Shown here in pieces: positions 26,175 through 35,668 of a stretch of 64,000 bases of DNA (position 1 is its first letter; every line of letters starts with the position of its first letter). Both the position numbers and the translations under genes were made by a program. The DNA comes from Streptococcus sp. SK643. GTDB lineage: Bacteria > Bacillota > Bacilli > Lactobacillales > Streptococcaceae. The notes beneath the pieces are model-generated. The model did no database searches. It saw only the letters and a program-made list of their open reading frames with translations, and was not told the DNA's origin. The stretch covers positions 24,564-88,563 of the forward strand of contig NZ_AJMM01000025.1 in NCBI RefSeq assembly GCF_000259505.1. The letters are read 5' to 3'.

Positions 26175-27532
26175 GGTCTTAGTTCTCCAATTCTAGTCAT
26201 AGATTTTGCTTTGTTAATGGTTTCTTGGTATTCGTTTTGGGCGATAGAGTCGTAGACAATCCCTGCCCCAGCCTGCACATAGGCTCTTTTATTTTTGAGA
26301 ATCATAGTTCGGATGGCAATGGCCAAATCCATATCACCCGTCGCAGACAAGTAGCCGATTGCTCCTGCGTATACGCCCCGTTTTTCTGCTTCCAGTTCAT
26401 AGATACGTCTCATTGCCCGAATTTTTGGTGCTCCAGAAACTGTTCCAGCTGGAAGTGTTGCTTTCAAGGCATCCATAGCAGTGAGTTCTGGAAGCAAACG
26501 CCCCTTGACCACACTGGTCAAATGCATGACATAACGGAAAAGCTCCACTTCCATATACTTGGTGACTTGGACACTGGCCGTTTCAGAGATGCGGCCAATA
26601 TCATTTCGTCCCAAGTCTACTAACATCCGATGCTCTGCTGTTTCCTTCTCATCCGAAAGCAGGTCTGTCGCCAAAGCCTTGTCTTCTTCATCCGTAGCGC
26701 CTCTTGGTCGTGTCCCTGCAATCGGATTGGTTGTCACGATGCCATTTTTGACGGAAACCAAACTTTCTGGACTGGCACCGATAATCTGATAATCCCCAAA
26801 ATCATAGAAATAAAGGTAATTGGATGGATTGGTCACGCGGAGATTTCTGTAGAAGTCAAATGGATTTCCAGTAACTTCTGCTGAGAAACGCTGACTGAGT
26901 ACGCATTGGAACATATCACCATTTCGAATCAAGTCACGAGCTGTTTCCACCATTTCCTCAAACTTCTGAGGAGCGATATGCGGTTTGAAGTCTAACGGAG
27001 ATAGATCCAAGTCTTCAAATTCATTTGGAGCAGGAATGCGTAATTCCTCAAGCACTTGGTTCAAGGCTTCTTCCAAGGCTTCTTGACTACGCTCACTATA
27101 GAGAGCATCCTCGATGACATGGATTTTTTCCTTCTTGTGGTCAAAGACCATGTAACTCTCATAGACAAAGAAATGCATATCTGGCGTCCCAATTGTATCT
27201 TCAGGAATTTGACCAATTTCTTCATAAAGCGAAATCATATCGTAACCAACAAAACCTATGGCTCCCCCACAAAAAGGTAGGTCTGAATGGTGCTGTCTCT
27301 TATGAGTCACCTCATAAAGGAAATCCAAGGGATCCTGATCAATCACTTGACCATTTTGATAGAGAACTCTATTTTCAAACTTAATCTCAAAAACTGGATT
27401 ATAGGCTAGGATAGAAAAACGAGCTGTTTCCTTGTCTCTCGGAATACTCTCTAAGATAACCTTGTGTTGCCCCTTTAGGCGCATATAAGCCAAAATTGGT
27501 GATAAGACGTCTCCATGAATGATTCGTTCCAT
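26171..27532 (-). CDS. trpE: Anthranilate synthase component I
   Basis: Makes anthranilate from chorismate. The 453-aa protein has an N-terminal regulatory part and the chorismate-binding domain with SPESLVSV, NPIAGTRPRG, LVDLGRNDIGRI and FPAGTV-like LPAGTVSGAPKIRAM. The allosteric LLES-type Trp-binding element appears as ILESIP early in the protein, so feedback inhibition is likely. ATG at 27532 with GAAAGGGAA upstream. First gene of the seven-gene operon behind a Trp T-box. Confidence 0.95.
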   Translation of the reverse strand: MERIIHGDVLSPILAYMRLKGQHKVILESIPRDKETARFSILAYNPVFEIKFENRVLYQNGQVIDQDPLDFLYEVTHKRQHHSDLPFCGGAIGFVGYDMISLYEEIGQIPEDTIGTPDMHFFVYESYMVFDHKKEKIHVIEDALYSERSQEALEEALNQVLEELRIPAPNEFEDLDLSPLDFKPHIAPQKFEEMVETARDLIRNGDMFQCVLSQRFSAEVTGNPFDFYRNLRVTNPSNYLYFYDFGDYQIIGASPESLVSVKNGIVTTNPIAGTRPRGATDEEDKALATDLLSDEKETAEHRMLVDLGRNDIGRISETASVQVTKYMEVELFRYVMHLTSVVKGRLLPELTAMDALKATLPAGTVSGAPKIRAMRRIYELEAEKRGVYAGAIGYLSATGDMDLAIAIRTMILKNKRAYVQAGAGIVYDSIAQNEYQETINKAKSMTRIGELRP

Positions 27533-27576
27533 TGTAATTTCCCTTTCAGTTCTACTTCTAGTCCGTGGTGACTGTA

Positions 27577-27820
27577 TGAAAAATCCCCACGCAAAATAAC
27601 TTGCGTGAGGACGAAATTCGCGGTGCCACCTCAATTATAGGATTTCTCCTATCTCTCATTCCTGTCTCAGATACCTCCTGTAACAGGCTGTGCGATAAAG
27701 GGCACTCCCTTGAGAATTATGTTTTCTTCTCTTGTTTCAAATGGACCCAACCTTACAGCTTTCTCTGCTTGTTTCCAGCAACCACAAGCTCTCTGTGAGA
27801 GAAAAGACTGTAATTTTTCC
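27577..27820 (-). promoter_or_regulatory. Trp T-box leader of trpEGDCFBA
   Basis: On the minus strand the T-box core GGTGGCACCGCG lies at about 27620-27632. It is followed by terminator arms CCTCACGCAA and TTGCGTGGGGATTTTT (to 27577). The upstream half has the stem-I pattern AGAGAGCTTGTGGTTG with a GGAA bulge. A TGG triplet (27747-27749, in GGTTGGGTCC) fits a Trp specifier. Uncharged tRNA-Trp would stabilise the antiterminator. The leader begins within a few bases of the upstream trpB copy's stop, with no clear promoter or terminator between them. Confidence 0.9.
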
Positions 27821-27825
27821 ATCTT

Positions 27826-29004
27826 TTATTTTTTAGCTTCTAGGTAGTCTGCAATCGCAGCTACGTCCTTGTCTCCACGACCTGAGACATTGATAATGAT
27901 GATGTCATCTTTACTAAGTTTCGGTGCACGTTTAACTGCTTCTGCGATAGCGTGCGAACTTTCAATCGCTGGGATAATTCCTTCAGTCTTGCTGAGAAGG
28001 AGGAGAGCCTGAACAGCTTCTTCATCCGTCGCAGCGACATATTCTACGCGACCTGAATCTTTAAAGTAGGCGTGTTCTGGACCAACCCCTGGATAGTCCA
28101 AACCAGCTGAGATAGAGTAAACCGGAGCCAGCTCTCCGTCTTCCTTAAAGACTGCATAGGTCTTCATGCCGTCGACAATACCGATACTACCTTTTGTCAT
28201 AGTAGCTGCGTGCTTGTCTGTATCAAGTCCGTGACCAGCAGCTTCAACCCCAACCAATTTGACTTCTTCATCAGCCACATACTGAGAAAAAGCTCCGATG
28301 GCATTGGAACCACCACCTACACAGGCAATAACGTAGTCTGGTAAACGACCTTCTTTTTCTAAGATTTGACGACGAGATTCTTCACTGATGATCTTTTGGA
28401 ACTCATGAACAATTGTAGGATATGGGTGAGGTCCTACAGCAGATCCCAAAACGTAGAATGCTTCCAAATCATTCATCCATGCTCCAAAGGCTGCATCAAC
28501 CGCATCCTTAAGAGTTCGTGTCCCCGTTTCAACTGCATGAACAGTTGCTCCCATCATCTCCATACGGAAAACATTGAGACGTTGGCGTTCCACATCCTCT
28601 GCTCCCATGTAGACATCACAGGCCATACCAAACTTGGCTGCAGCCGCTGCTGTCGCAACACCGTGCTGACCCGCTCCTGTTTCCGCAATAACACGTTTTT
28701 TACCCATACGTTTAGCCAAAAGAATTTGCCCTAAAACATTGTTGAGCTTGTGAGAACCCAAATGGTTAAGATCTTCACGCTTGAGGTAAATCTTAGCTCC
28801 ACCTAAGTAATCTGTCAAACTTTCCGCAAAATAGAGAGGTGTTTCGCGACCTGAATAGTCCTTCAAGTAATGACGAAATTCTGCCAAAAACTCTGGATCA
28901 TCCTTGTACTTGTCAAATGTCACTTCCAACTCATCCAACAAAGCCTGAATCGGCTCCGGTACAAAACTACCACCAAATTGTCCAAAATAACCTTTAGTTG
29001 TCAT
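27826..29004 (-). CDS. Second tryptophan synthase beta chain (TrpB paralogue)
   Basis: A 392-aa full-length TrpB-like protein with intact PLP motif ([10 protein letters not shown], with Ser where TrpB usually has Ala), AETGAGQHG and [10 protein letters not shown]. It differs clearly from the copy at 22042, for instance in the region [20 protein letters not shown] versus [12 protein letters not shown]. In several places it looks closer to enterobacterial-type TrpB, which suggests separate descent rather than recent duplication. It lies ahead of the trp operon with its own promoter and T-box. It may use free indole (salvage) or replace the operon subunit; this is inference. Confidence 0.9.
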   Translation of the reverse strand: MTTKGYFGQFGGSFVPEPIQALLDELEVTFDKYKDDPEFLAEFRHYLKDYSGRETPLYFAESLTDYLGGAKIYLKREDLNHLGSHKLNNVLGQILLAKRMGKKRVIAETGAGQHGVATAAAAAKFGMACDVYMGAEDVERQRLNVFRMEMMGATVHAVETGTRTLKDAVDAAFGAWMNDLEAFYVLGSAVGPHPYPTIVHEFQKIISEESRRQILEKEGRLPDYVIACVGGGSNAIGAFSQYVADEEVKLVGVEAAGHGLDTDKHAATMTKGSIGIVDGMKTYAVFKEDGELAPVYSISAGLDYPGVGPEHAYFKDSGRVEYVAATDEEAVQALLLLSKTEGIIPAIESSHAIAEAVKRAPKLSKDDIIIINVSGRGDKDVAAIADYLEAKK

Positions 29005-29133
29005 AAAATTTTCCTCTTTCTGTATTTATTCGACTTTTTGTTTGCTTTTAGTAGTAGGCAAGGAGCTGTAGATAGAACTCAAGTTCATCAAAGCTACTTA
29101 ACGCCCTAATAGAAGACAAACAAAATGACGGAT

Positions 29134-29389
29134 AGAAAAAAGCCCACACACAGAATTAAATTCCATGTGAGGGCGTTAGTAACGCGGTGCCACCTCAATT
29201 GTAAAGAGACTATTCCCCTTTACATCTCTGCCTTGTCTAACAACAAGTTGCACTGTAAGGTGTGCACACCGAATTTTCATTGTTTCAAACTCATTTTTTA
29301 AATCAGCCCACTTTCACTACTTCCAACCACCTGTTCACAATAACCACAGGTTCCCTGAAGATTAAAAATAGTTACTTTTCTGATTTATG
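29134..29389 (-). promoter_or_regulatory. Trp T-box leader of the second trpB
   Basis: On the minus strand the T-box core GGTGGCACCGCG lies near 29182-29194. It is followed by GCCCTCACATGGAATT / AATTCTGTGTGTGGGC and TTTTTT as the terminator. TGG (29308-29310, in AAAGTGGGCTGA) occupies the expected specifier area. The ribosome-binding region of trpB follows about 120 nt later. With the leader at 27577, this makes two Trp T-boxes in series. Confidence 0.88.
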
Positions 29390-29395
29390 TGATTC

Positions 29396-29424
29396 ATTAT
29401 AAATCTTTGTATCCTCTTTGTCAA
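29396..29424 (-). promoter_or_regulatory. Consensus sigma-A promoter of the tryptophan locus
   Basis: On the minus strand TTGACA (29424-29419), exactly 17 nt, and TATAAT (29401-29396): both hexamers match consensus. Start expected near 29389, just before the T-box stem I. It is the only strong promoter seen for the whole trp region. Confidence 0.85.
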
Positions 29425-29431
29425 GACTTTT

Positions 29432-30661
29432 TTACAATTTTTTTGATGAAACTAGTACTTTTTCAGAAACTGTTTTGAAAGTATCAATAATATAGTCCAC
29501 TTCTTCATCGCTTAGTTTAGTGTGAAGAGGGAGGGTAATTTCATTTTCAAAGAAGGCATAGGCCTTAGGATAATTCGCCATATCAAAACCAAGATTCTTA
29601 TAGGCTGTCAAGAGCGGAAGCGGTTTGTAGTGTACGTTACTTGCAATTCCTGCTTTGGCCAATTCTTGGATGATGAGATTGCGCTCTTCTAAACTTGCTC
29701 CTTCTACATGGGTGATATAGAGGTGGCGTGAAGATTCTACAGTATCAGTCTTGTGTGCCAATGGATGGATGCGAGAACCTGCAAAACCACGATCATAGCG
29801 ATCCACGATATCCTTACGACGTTCTAGCAAACCAGGGTAACGGTCCAATTGTACCAAACCAAGTGACGCCATGATATCGGTCATATTGCACTTGTAGGCT
29901 GGTGTGACGATATCGTATTCCCATGAGCCCAGTTGCATCTTGGCAAGGGCATCCTTAGTTTGCCCGTGAAGGGAAAGAATTTGGAATTCTTTGTACATGT
30001 CTTCGTCATCAATCGCTGGATTGGCTTTCCAAGTGGCACTTCCACCTTCTGCAGTTGTAAAATTCTTAACGGCATGGAATGAGAAGGAAGTAAAGTCAGC
30101 GATAGAACCAGCTGGTTGCCCTTTATAAGTAGATCCCAAAGCATGGGCACTATCAGAAACAATCACGATACGGTTAAATGCCTTTTGCCACTTACTTGAA
30201 GCGGTAAAGAGATCACGTTTTTTCTCCACAACTTGGAACAAACGGTCATAGTCGCAAACAATCCCTGCAAGCTCTACTGGGATGATCACCTTAGTTTTCT
30301 CAGTGATAGCTTGCTCCAGCAAGTCATAATCCATCTCAAACGTATCTGCTTGGATATCCACCATGACAGGTGTTGCTCCTACGTGAGTGATGACACTACA
30401 TGAAGCTGTATAGGTCATGGCTGGAACGATGACTTCATCACCAGGTCCCACTTCCAAGACGCGCAAAATCAACTCAAGAGCGGCAGTTGCAGAATTGAGG
30501 CAGACAGTCTTAGGCGTCTGTGTGTATTGGGACAAGCGACGCTCCAGTTCTTTTGTCTTAGGACCTGTTGTGATCCAACCAGAACGCAGGGTATCCGCTA
30601 CTTCAGCAATTTCTGCTTCTGTAATATCGGGAGGTGAAAATGGAATATTGTAATTTGGCAT
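29432..30661 (-). CDS. PLP-dependent sugar aminotransferase for AATGal (teichoic acid precursor)
   Basis: A 409-aa DegT/DnrJ/EryC1/StrS aminotransferase. Family marks are FSPPDITEAEIAEV, NSATAALELIL, SDSAHALGS and FSFHAVKNFTTAEGG with the PLP Lys. By recognition it matches pneumococcal Spr1654, proposed to make UDP-2-acetamido-4-amino-2,4,6-trideoxygalactose for teichoic acid. The downstream partner of the phosphosugar transferase at 30704. Start MPNYN (30661) has AAAGGAG upstream and is preferred over a longer start nine codons earlier. Confidence 0.85.
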   Translation of the reverse strand: MPNYNIPFSPPDITEAEIAEVADTLRSGWITTGPKTKELERRLSQYTQTPKTVCLNSATAALELILRVLEVGPGDEVIVPAMTYTASCSVITHVGATPVMVDIQADTFEMDYDLLEQAITEKTKVIIPVELAGIVCDYDRLFQVVEKKRDLFTASSKWQKAFNRIVIVSDSAHALGSTYKGQPAGSIADFTSFSFHAVKNFTTAEGGSATWKANPAIDDEDMYKEFQILSLHGQTKDALAKMQLGSWEYDIVTPAYKCNMTDIMASLGLVQLDRYPGLLERRKDIVDRYDRGFAGSRIHPLAHKTDTVESSRHLYITHVEGASLEERNLIIQELAKAGIASNVHYKPLPLLTAYKNLGFDMANYPKAYAFFENEITLPLHTKLSDEEVDYIIDTFKTVSEKVLVSSKKL

Positions 30662-30703
30662 TGATTTGCTCCTTTTATCTGTACTCATTTTCTCATGATT
30701 ACT

Positions 30704-31396
30704 TTATTTTAGCACTTCAAACACGGTTTGAAACATGATTTTGATGTCTCCAAGGAAACTAAACTCTCGAAGATAGGCGAGGTTATAGCGCATCTTTTCA
30801 GGAAGGACGTGTTCTACATAGGCTTGGTCAACTGACAGGCCTTTTTCCGTCATTTGACTGATGATGGTGTCCTCATCCTTGTAGTTGATGCTAGCTGGAG
30901 AGGTAATCCCTGCTGGTAAAAGCAAAGTCGCCATCATTTCAGGGCTATACTGCTCCGTGTAGCGTGGCACTTCAGGTCGTGTACCGACAAAGGACATCTC
31001 ACCTTTAAGGACATTGACCAACTGAGGCAGTTCGTCCAAACGCACACGGCGGATGAAATTGCCAACCTTGGTAATGCGACTATCGTTAGCAGAAGTCACC
31101 AAACTTCCTTTTTTATCTGCATCCGTCACCATGGTACGGAACTTCCAAATCTTGAACAGACGGTTGTACTGGGTCACACGCTCTTGCTTGTAAATCACTG
31201 GCCCCTTGCTATCCAACTTGATCCAAATGCTCAAGATGAGAAAGATGGGAGAGGTCAGAACCAGTAAGACCAAGGCTAGAACCCAGTCCAAGCAACGCTT
31301 GAAAATCAGCGAACCCTTCCTTTTAGAGACAAGCTGGTAGTAAGACTCAACCTCGCTTGATTTCATTTCCACGGGCAAGTCTTCCCATTTCAGCAT
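30704..31396 (-). CDS. Undecaprenyl-phosphate AATGal-1-phosphate transferase
   Basis: A 230-aa bacterial sugar transferase (WbaP/PglC type). One hydrophobic helix (ALVLLVLTSPIFLILSIWI, about 41-59) precedes the catalytic domain with KIWKFRTM, RRVRLDELPQLVNVLKGEMS (the DE pair) and FVGTRPEVP. It matches pneumococcal Spr1655, proposed to start the teichoic-acid repeat by loading AATGal-1-P on the lipid carrier. The transferase gene comes first and the aminotransferase follows 42 nt later. ATG at 31396 with AAAGGAGAAA upstream. Confidence 0.87.
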   Translation of the reverse strand: MLKWEDLPVEMKSSEVESYYQLVSKRKGSLIFKRCLDWVLALVLLVLTSPIFLILSIWIKLDSKGPVIYKQERVTQYNRLFKIWKFRTMVTDADKKGSLVTSANDSRITKVGNFIRRVRLDELPQLVNVLKGEMSFVGTRPEVPRYTEQYSPEMMATLLLPAGITSPASINYKDEDTIISQMTEKGLSVDQAYVEHVLPEKMRYNLAYLREFSFLGDIKIMFQTVFEVLK

Positions 31397-31500
31397 GCTG
31401 TTTCTCCTTTGTTTTTATTATACTATTTGTCAACATTTTTCATTATACCACAAAATGGAAAAGGCGGTGAAAGAAATCTGTAGTTTAGAGGATTTACCAC

Positions 31501-33243
31501 TTAGGACATCGCTCCAGCCTGCAAGCTATACATCTTATGGTAGGTTCCTTCTAAAGCTAAGAGCTCCTCATGAGTCCCGCTCTCAATAATTCTTCCTTTA
31601 TCCAAGACATAAATACAGTTAGCGTCTTGAATAGTAGATAGGCGATGGGCAATAGCTATGGTTGTCCGCCCTTGTCTCATCTTAGCCAGAGAATTTTGAA
31701 CAAGAGTTTCTGTCTCCGAATCAATATTAGCTGTCGCTTCATCTAAAATGAGGATTTTAGGTTGACTAGCAACCGTTCGAGCAAAGGCAAGAAGCTGGCG
31801 TTGACCAGTCGAAAAGCTGGAACCACGCTCAGAAACAGGGGCATCGTAGCCTAAAGGAAGTTGCTCAATAAAGGAATCTGCATCCACAAATGCTGCTGCA
31901 GCTTTTATGTCATCATCACTGATCTCTTGATACATGGCGATATTGGACTTGATAGTCCCATGATAGAGGAAGGGATCCTGCAAGACCAGACCGATGTTTT
32001 TTCTCAACTCTTTCTGACTGTAGTTCCTGATATCCACATCATCCAAGAGAATTCGCCCTGACTGGAATTCATAAAAGCGCATGAGGACATTGATAATAGA
32101 CGATTTCCCAGAACCTGTATGACCCACAAAAGCAATGGTTTCACCCTTGTTAACGGAGAAGGAAATATCATCCAGAATCTGGTGTTTCCCGTCATATGAG
32201 AAACACACATGTTCAAAACGAATATTGCCTTCTTTTACCACAGCCTGGCCAGCTTCTTGAAGCGGCTCATAGGTCCTCTCATCGATTAAGGCAAAGACAC
32301 GGCCTGCAGAAACCATAGATGTTTGCAGGGTTGAAAAGTTTTGCGTTACTTCAATCAAGGGGTCAAAGAGGCGGTTGATGTACTGGATAAAGGCATACAT
32401 GGTTCCTGCTGTTATTCCCAGATAAAGTCCACGGTAGCCAAAATAGGCCATCAAGACAGCATAGCCTAGAAGTTTCAGTAAACTCATGGCAGGACGCAAA
32501 AAGAGAGCATCCAAGGCTACAGAACGGTTGGCATAGACCAAGTGTTCTTGGTTGATTTCATCAAACTCTGACTGTAGGCGCTTCTCTTGATTAAAGGCCT
32601 GAATTATTCTGATTCCCTCGATGTTTTCAGCCAGCTTGCTATTGATATCTGACAAGAGACTTCTGGTTTTCTCAATGATTTTCACTGATTTTTTCCGATA
32701 GAGATTGACCAAAAGGAAAATCAAGGGGAGAAAGAGCAAGACTAATGCTGTCAAACGAAAATCCAACACCAACATGGTATAAAGAGTTGTCAGAAAGATG
32801 AAAACTGCTGAAATAAAGCTGGATAAAATCCCCGAAAACATATCACTGATGGTCTCGGTGTCGTTTGTCAAACGAGAGACGATGGAACCAGCTGGCGTCT
32901 TATCAAAATAAGACATGCCTAGCTTCTCCATATTAGCAAAGGCATCCCGACGAATATCCCTAACAATACTGTATGACACCCGTGCAAAGAGAAGATTACC
33001 GACATACTGAACTAGAGTTTGTAGGATATAAAGGCCAAAGTAGGCCAGCAAAACTGTCACAGCGAGTTGGTTGAGATTGCTGAGATACTGGTCAATAAAG
33101 TGGGAAGCCACAAGGGGAATGACACTTTTAATGACCGTAGTCGCTAGGAGAAAACTGAGTGCCAAAAAGGTCAGGAGTCCATAAGGCTTGAGATAAGACA
33201 TCAAGTGTTTCAATACAGTCCATTGTTCTTTCTTATTCTGCAT
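31501..33243 (-). CDS. ABC exporter half-transporter B (degenerate signature)
   Basis: The 580-aa protein has a six-helix membrane domain (to about 330) and an ATPase domain with Walker A GHTGSGKSS and Walker B ILILDEATANID with the catalytic Glu. The signature is FSTGQRQ instead of LSGGQ. This is the subunit that carries the defective signature in heterodimeric exporters such as LmrCD or BmrCD. It overlaps its partner gene by 11 nt. Likely exports drugs or lipophilic compounds; substrate unknown. Confidence 0.9.
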   Translation of the reverse strand: MQNKKEQWTVLKHLMSYLKPYGLLTFLALSFLLATTVIKSVIPLVASHFIDQYLSNLNQLAVTVLLAYFGLYILQTLVQYVGNLLFARVSYSIVRDIRRDAFANMEKLGMSYFDKTPAGSIVSRLTNDTETISDMFSGILSSFISAVFIFLTTLYTMLVLDFRLTALVLLFLPLIFLLVNLYRKKSVKIIEKTRSLLSDINSKLAENIEGIRIIQAFNQEKRLQSEFDEINQEHLVYANRSVALDALFLRPAMSLLKLLGYAVLMAYFGYRGLYLGITAGTMYAFIQYINRLFDPLIEVTQNFSTLQTSMVSAGRVFALIDERTYEPLQEAGQAVVKEGNIRFEHVCFSYDGKHQILDDISFSVNKGETIAFVGHTGSGKSSIINVLMRFYEFQSGRILLDDVDIRNYSQKELRKNIGLVLQDPFLYHGTIKSNIAMYQEISDDDIKAAAAFVDADSFIEQLPLGYDAPVSERGSSFSTGQRQLLAFARTVASQPKILILDEATANIDSETETLVQNSLAKMRQGRTTIAIAHRLSTIQDANCIYVLDKGRIIESGTHEELLALEGTYHKMYSLQAGAMS

Positions 33244-34978
33244 CTTCTTCTCCTTTCATTTCCAACTGCTGAGACTGGTAGGTTTGAGCATACCAACCAT
33301 TCAAAGCTAGCAAGTCTTCGTGCCTGCCTCGTTCGATGATTTGACCATTTTGCAGGACTAAAATCAAATCTGCATGGACAACTGCACTGAGGCGATGAGC
33401 TGTGATGATGGTTGTCTTTTCCTTACGTGTTTCCTTGAGGTTGTCGATGATGGCATACTCTGTCTTGGCATCCACGGCTGACAAGGAATCATCTAAAATC
33501 AAGATATCAGGGTCTAAAATCATAGCCCGACTCATAGCCAGACGTTGCTTTTGACCACCAGAAAGACTGACTCCCTTTTCACCAATTAGCGTATCAAATC
33601 CTTGAGGCATGTCTACAATGTCTTGGTAAACTTGGGCTAACTTAGTCGCTTCCTCGACAGCTGAAAGTGGTAAATCAGGATTCCCAAAGCGAATATTGTC
33701 TAAGATAGAGGTCGCAAAGAGAAACTGGTCCTGAGGAACATAGCCCATAAGACTACGAAGATCTGTCAGACGGTAGTCCCGAATATCGTGACCATTTAGA
33801 TAAATGGCTCCCTTGTCCACATCATACTCACGCAAGAGGAGCTTGATCAAAGATGTTTTCCCAGAACCTGTCTGCCCGACCAAGCCCAGTGTTTGCCCTT
33901 TTTCCAAACTAAAGTGAACATTTGTCAGTGTTTCCTCATTTTCAAAGGCAAAGCTATCAATGGCATACTGCAAGCGCCCATTTTCAATACTGTCTAGAGG
34001 TAACTCAGGGTCTTGTACAGGTGATTCCTGAGACAAAAGTTCCTCAATCCGCTGGTAGGAAACCTTCCCTCGCTGGGTAATATTAAAGAGGAAGCCGATG
34101 GCCATAAGAGGCCAAACCAGCATATCCAAGTAGCTGATAAAGGTGACCAGATTTCCAACCGTAATCTGCCCTTTCTGAACCATCAAGGAGCCGACCAAAA
34201 GCGTTAAAACATAGGAGGAACCAACAAACAAGAGAACCATGGGGTCAAAGAGACTATCGTATTTCATGGTTTGCAGGTTCTTTTGGAAGGTCAATTCATT
34301 GACTGCCTGAAAGGACTTGAGCTCGTCCGCCTGGTAACCAAAAGACTTGGTCACTTTAATACCTGATACGGACTCTTGTACCTTGTTATTGAGTTCGGAA
34401 AAGGCGGCTTGCGATTCTCCAAAAGCCTTGTGGGTCTTTCTCCCTAGACGACTGGTCGCATAAGCCATGAAAGGCAGAGGAAGAATGGCAACCAAGGTCA
34501 TCTGCCATGAAATGCTAAAGAGCATGGTCAGTAAAGTCACTAGAGCCGTGATAGAGGCATCCACCGCAGACATGACCCCACCACCTGCTAGACGAGTCAA
34601 GGCATTGATATCGTTGGTTGCGTGCGCCATCAGGTCCCCCGTCCGATAAGTCTGATAAAAGGCTGGAGACATTTTTGTGAAATGCTCAAACAAGCGAGAC
34701 CGCATAATCTGTCCCAGACGGTAGGAAGTCCCAAGGATATACATCCGCCAAACATAGCGCAGATAGTACATCCCAAAGGCCGCAAGAAGCAAGTAAAATA
34801 GGTCAAGAAGGAGGTCCTGCTGGGTTAATTGCTCCGAAGTAATGGCATCGATGACCCGCCCCATGACCATGGGGGGAATGAGATTGAGGACGGAAACCAA
34901 GATCAGGGCCACAATTCCGACTAGATAACGGCGTTTTTCTAACTTGAAAAACCACCAAAGTTTTTGAATAATGGACAT
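33233..34978 (-). CDS. ABC exporter half-transporter A (non-catalytic Walker B)
   Basis: The 581-aa protein has six membrane helices and an ATPase domain with Walker A GQTGSGKTS and intact signature LSGGQKQRL. Walker B ends ILILDDSLSAVD, with Asp where the catalytic Glu should be. Together with the partner at 31501, this gives one normal and one degenerate ATP site. Start MSIIQ (34978) follows AGAAAGGGA. Probably transcribed alone with its partner. Confidence 0.9.
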   Translation of the reverse strand: MSIIQKLWWFFKLEKRRYLVGIVALILVSVLNLIPPMVMGRVIDAITSEQLTQQDLLLDLFYLLLAAFGMYYLRYVWRMYILGTSYRLGQIMRSRLFEHFTKMSPAFYQTYRTGDLMAHATNDINALTRLAGGGVMSAVDASITALVTLLTMLFSISWQMTLVAILPLPFMAYATSRLGRKTHKAFGESQAAFSELNNKVQESVSGIKVTKSFGYQADELKSFQAVNELTFQKNLQTMKYDSLFDPMVLLFVGSSYVLTLLVGSLMVQKGQITVGNLVTFISYLDMLVWPLMAIGFLFNITQRGKVSYQRIEELLSQESPVQDPELPLDSIENGRLQYAIDSFAFENEETLTNVHFSLEKGQTLGLVGQTGSGKTSLIKLLLREYDVDKGAIYLNGHDIRDYRLTDLRSLMGYVPQDQFLFATSILDNIRFGNPDLPLSAVEEATKLAQVYQDIVDMPQGFDTLIGEKGVSLSGGQKQRLAMSRAMILDPDILILDDSLSAVDAKTEYAIIDNLKETRKEKTTIITAHRLSAVVHADLILVLQNGQIIERGRHEDLLALNGWYAQTYQSQQLEMKGEEDAE

Positions 34979-35032
34979 AAAATCCCTTTCTGATTGCAAA
35001 TAGAAACCTGAGGCCAAGACCCCAGGTTTTTC

Positions 35033-35668
35033 TTATTCATAGGTTACGACTGTAACGGCACCCTTGTCATACTCAGCGATAAAGATATTAGCTACATTGT
35101 CATGTCCTTGCTTGTTGAGGTTATCAAGCAACCACTCTTCGCTACGACCAATCGATTCCAAGACATCAACTTGGATCACACCGTCAGTCACAACTGGATA
35201 CTTAGGATTTTCATCCCCCATTTGGACCACGATGAGTTGGCCATTTTGCTCCTGCACAGCTCGTTTGACTTGTTTCATCTGGAAAATCCCTTGACTACGA
35301 AGTTTGAGAGCAACTTCTGCCGCAGACAAGCCAACTGAACGACAGGCTTCTGGGTCAATCTGCCCATTTTTGATGAGGAGAGTTGGTTTCCCATCAATCA
35401 AGCGTTTGACAAAGCGAACATTGTTATTGAGCCACTTTAGGGTCAAAACCAAAATCGTCCACATCATCAAAATCACTGCGTATTGCAGGATACTGATTGA
35501 ACTATTGTAAATCACCCCACCGATGATACCACCAAGAACATAGTTCTGAATTTGGTCTGTCGCAGAGTTAGGTGCTAGGTTCCCTTTTCCTGTCACATTA
35601 ATAACAAAAACAAGAGAGAAAAGACCCAAGGCCAGTTTGATTAAAATTTCCATATAATTGAGTGTCAT
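35033..35668 (-). CDS. DUF421 family membrane protein
   Basis: The 211-aa protein has three N-terminal membrane helices (to about residue 80), then a cytoplasmic domain with RLIDGKPTLLIKNGQIDPEA and LRSQGIFQMKQVKRAVQEQNG, the DUF421 (YetF-like) pattern. No biochemical function is established to my knowledge. It overlaps the DUF3290 gene by 4 nt (ATGA), so the two are probably co-translated. Confidence 0.85.
   Translation of the reverse strand: MTLNYMEILIKLALGLFSLVFVINVTGKGNLAPNSATDQIQNYVLGGIIGGVIYNSSISILQYAVILMMWTILVLTLKWLNNNVRFVKRLIDGKPTLLIKNGQIDPEACRSVGLSAAEVALKLRSQGIFQMKQVKRAVQEQNGQLIVVQMGDENPKYPVVTDGVIQVDVLESIGRSEEWLLDNLNKQGHDNVANIFIAEYDKGAVTVVTYE

Noticed and set aside
21273..29004. trp region considered as a horizontally acquired island because of the extra trpB
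   Set aside because: There are no mobility genes or flanking repeats, and composition looks like the neighbours. Only trpB2 may have separate descent.
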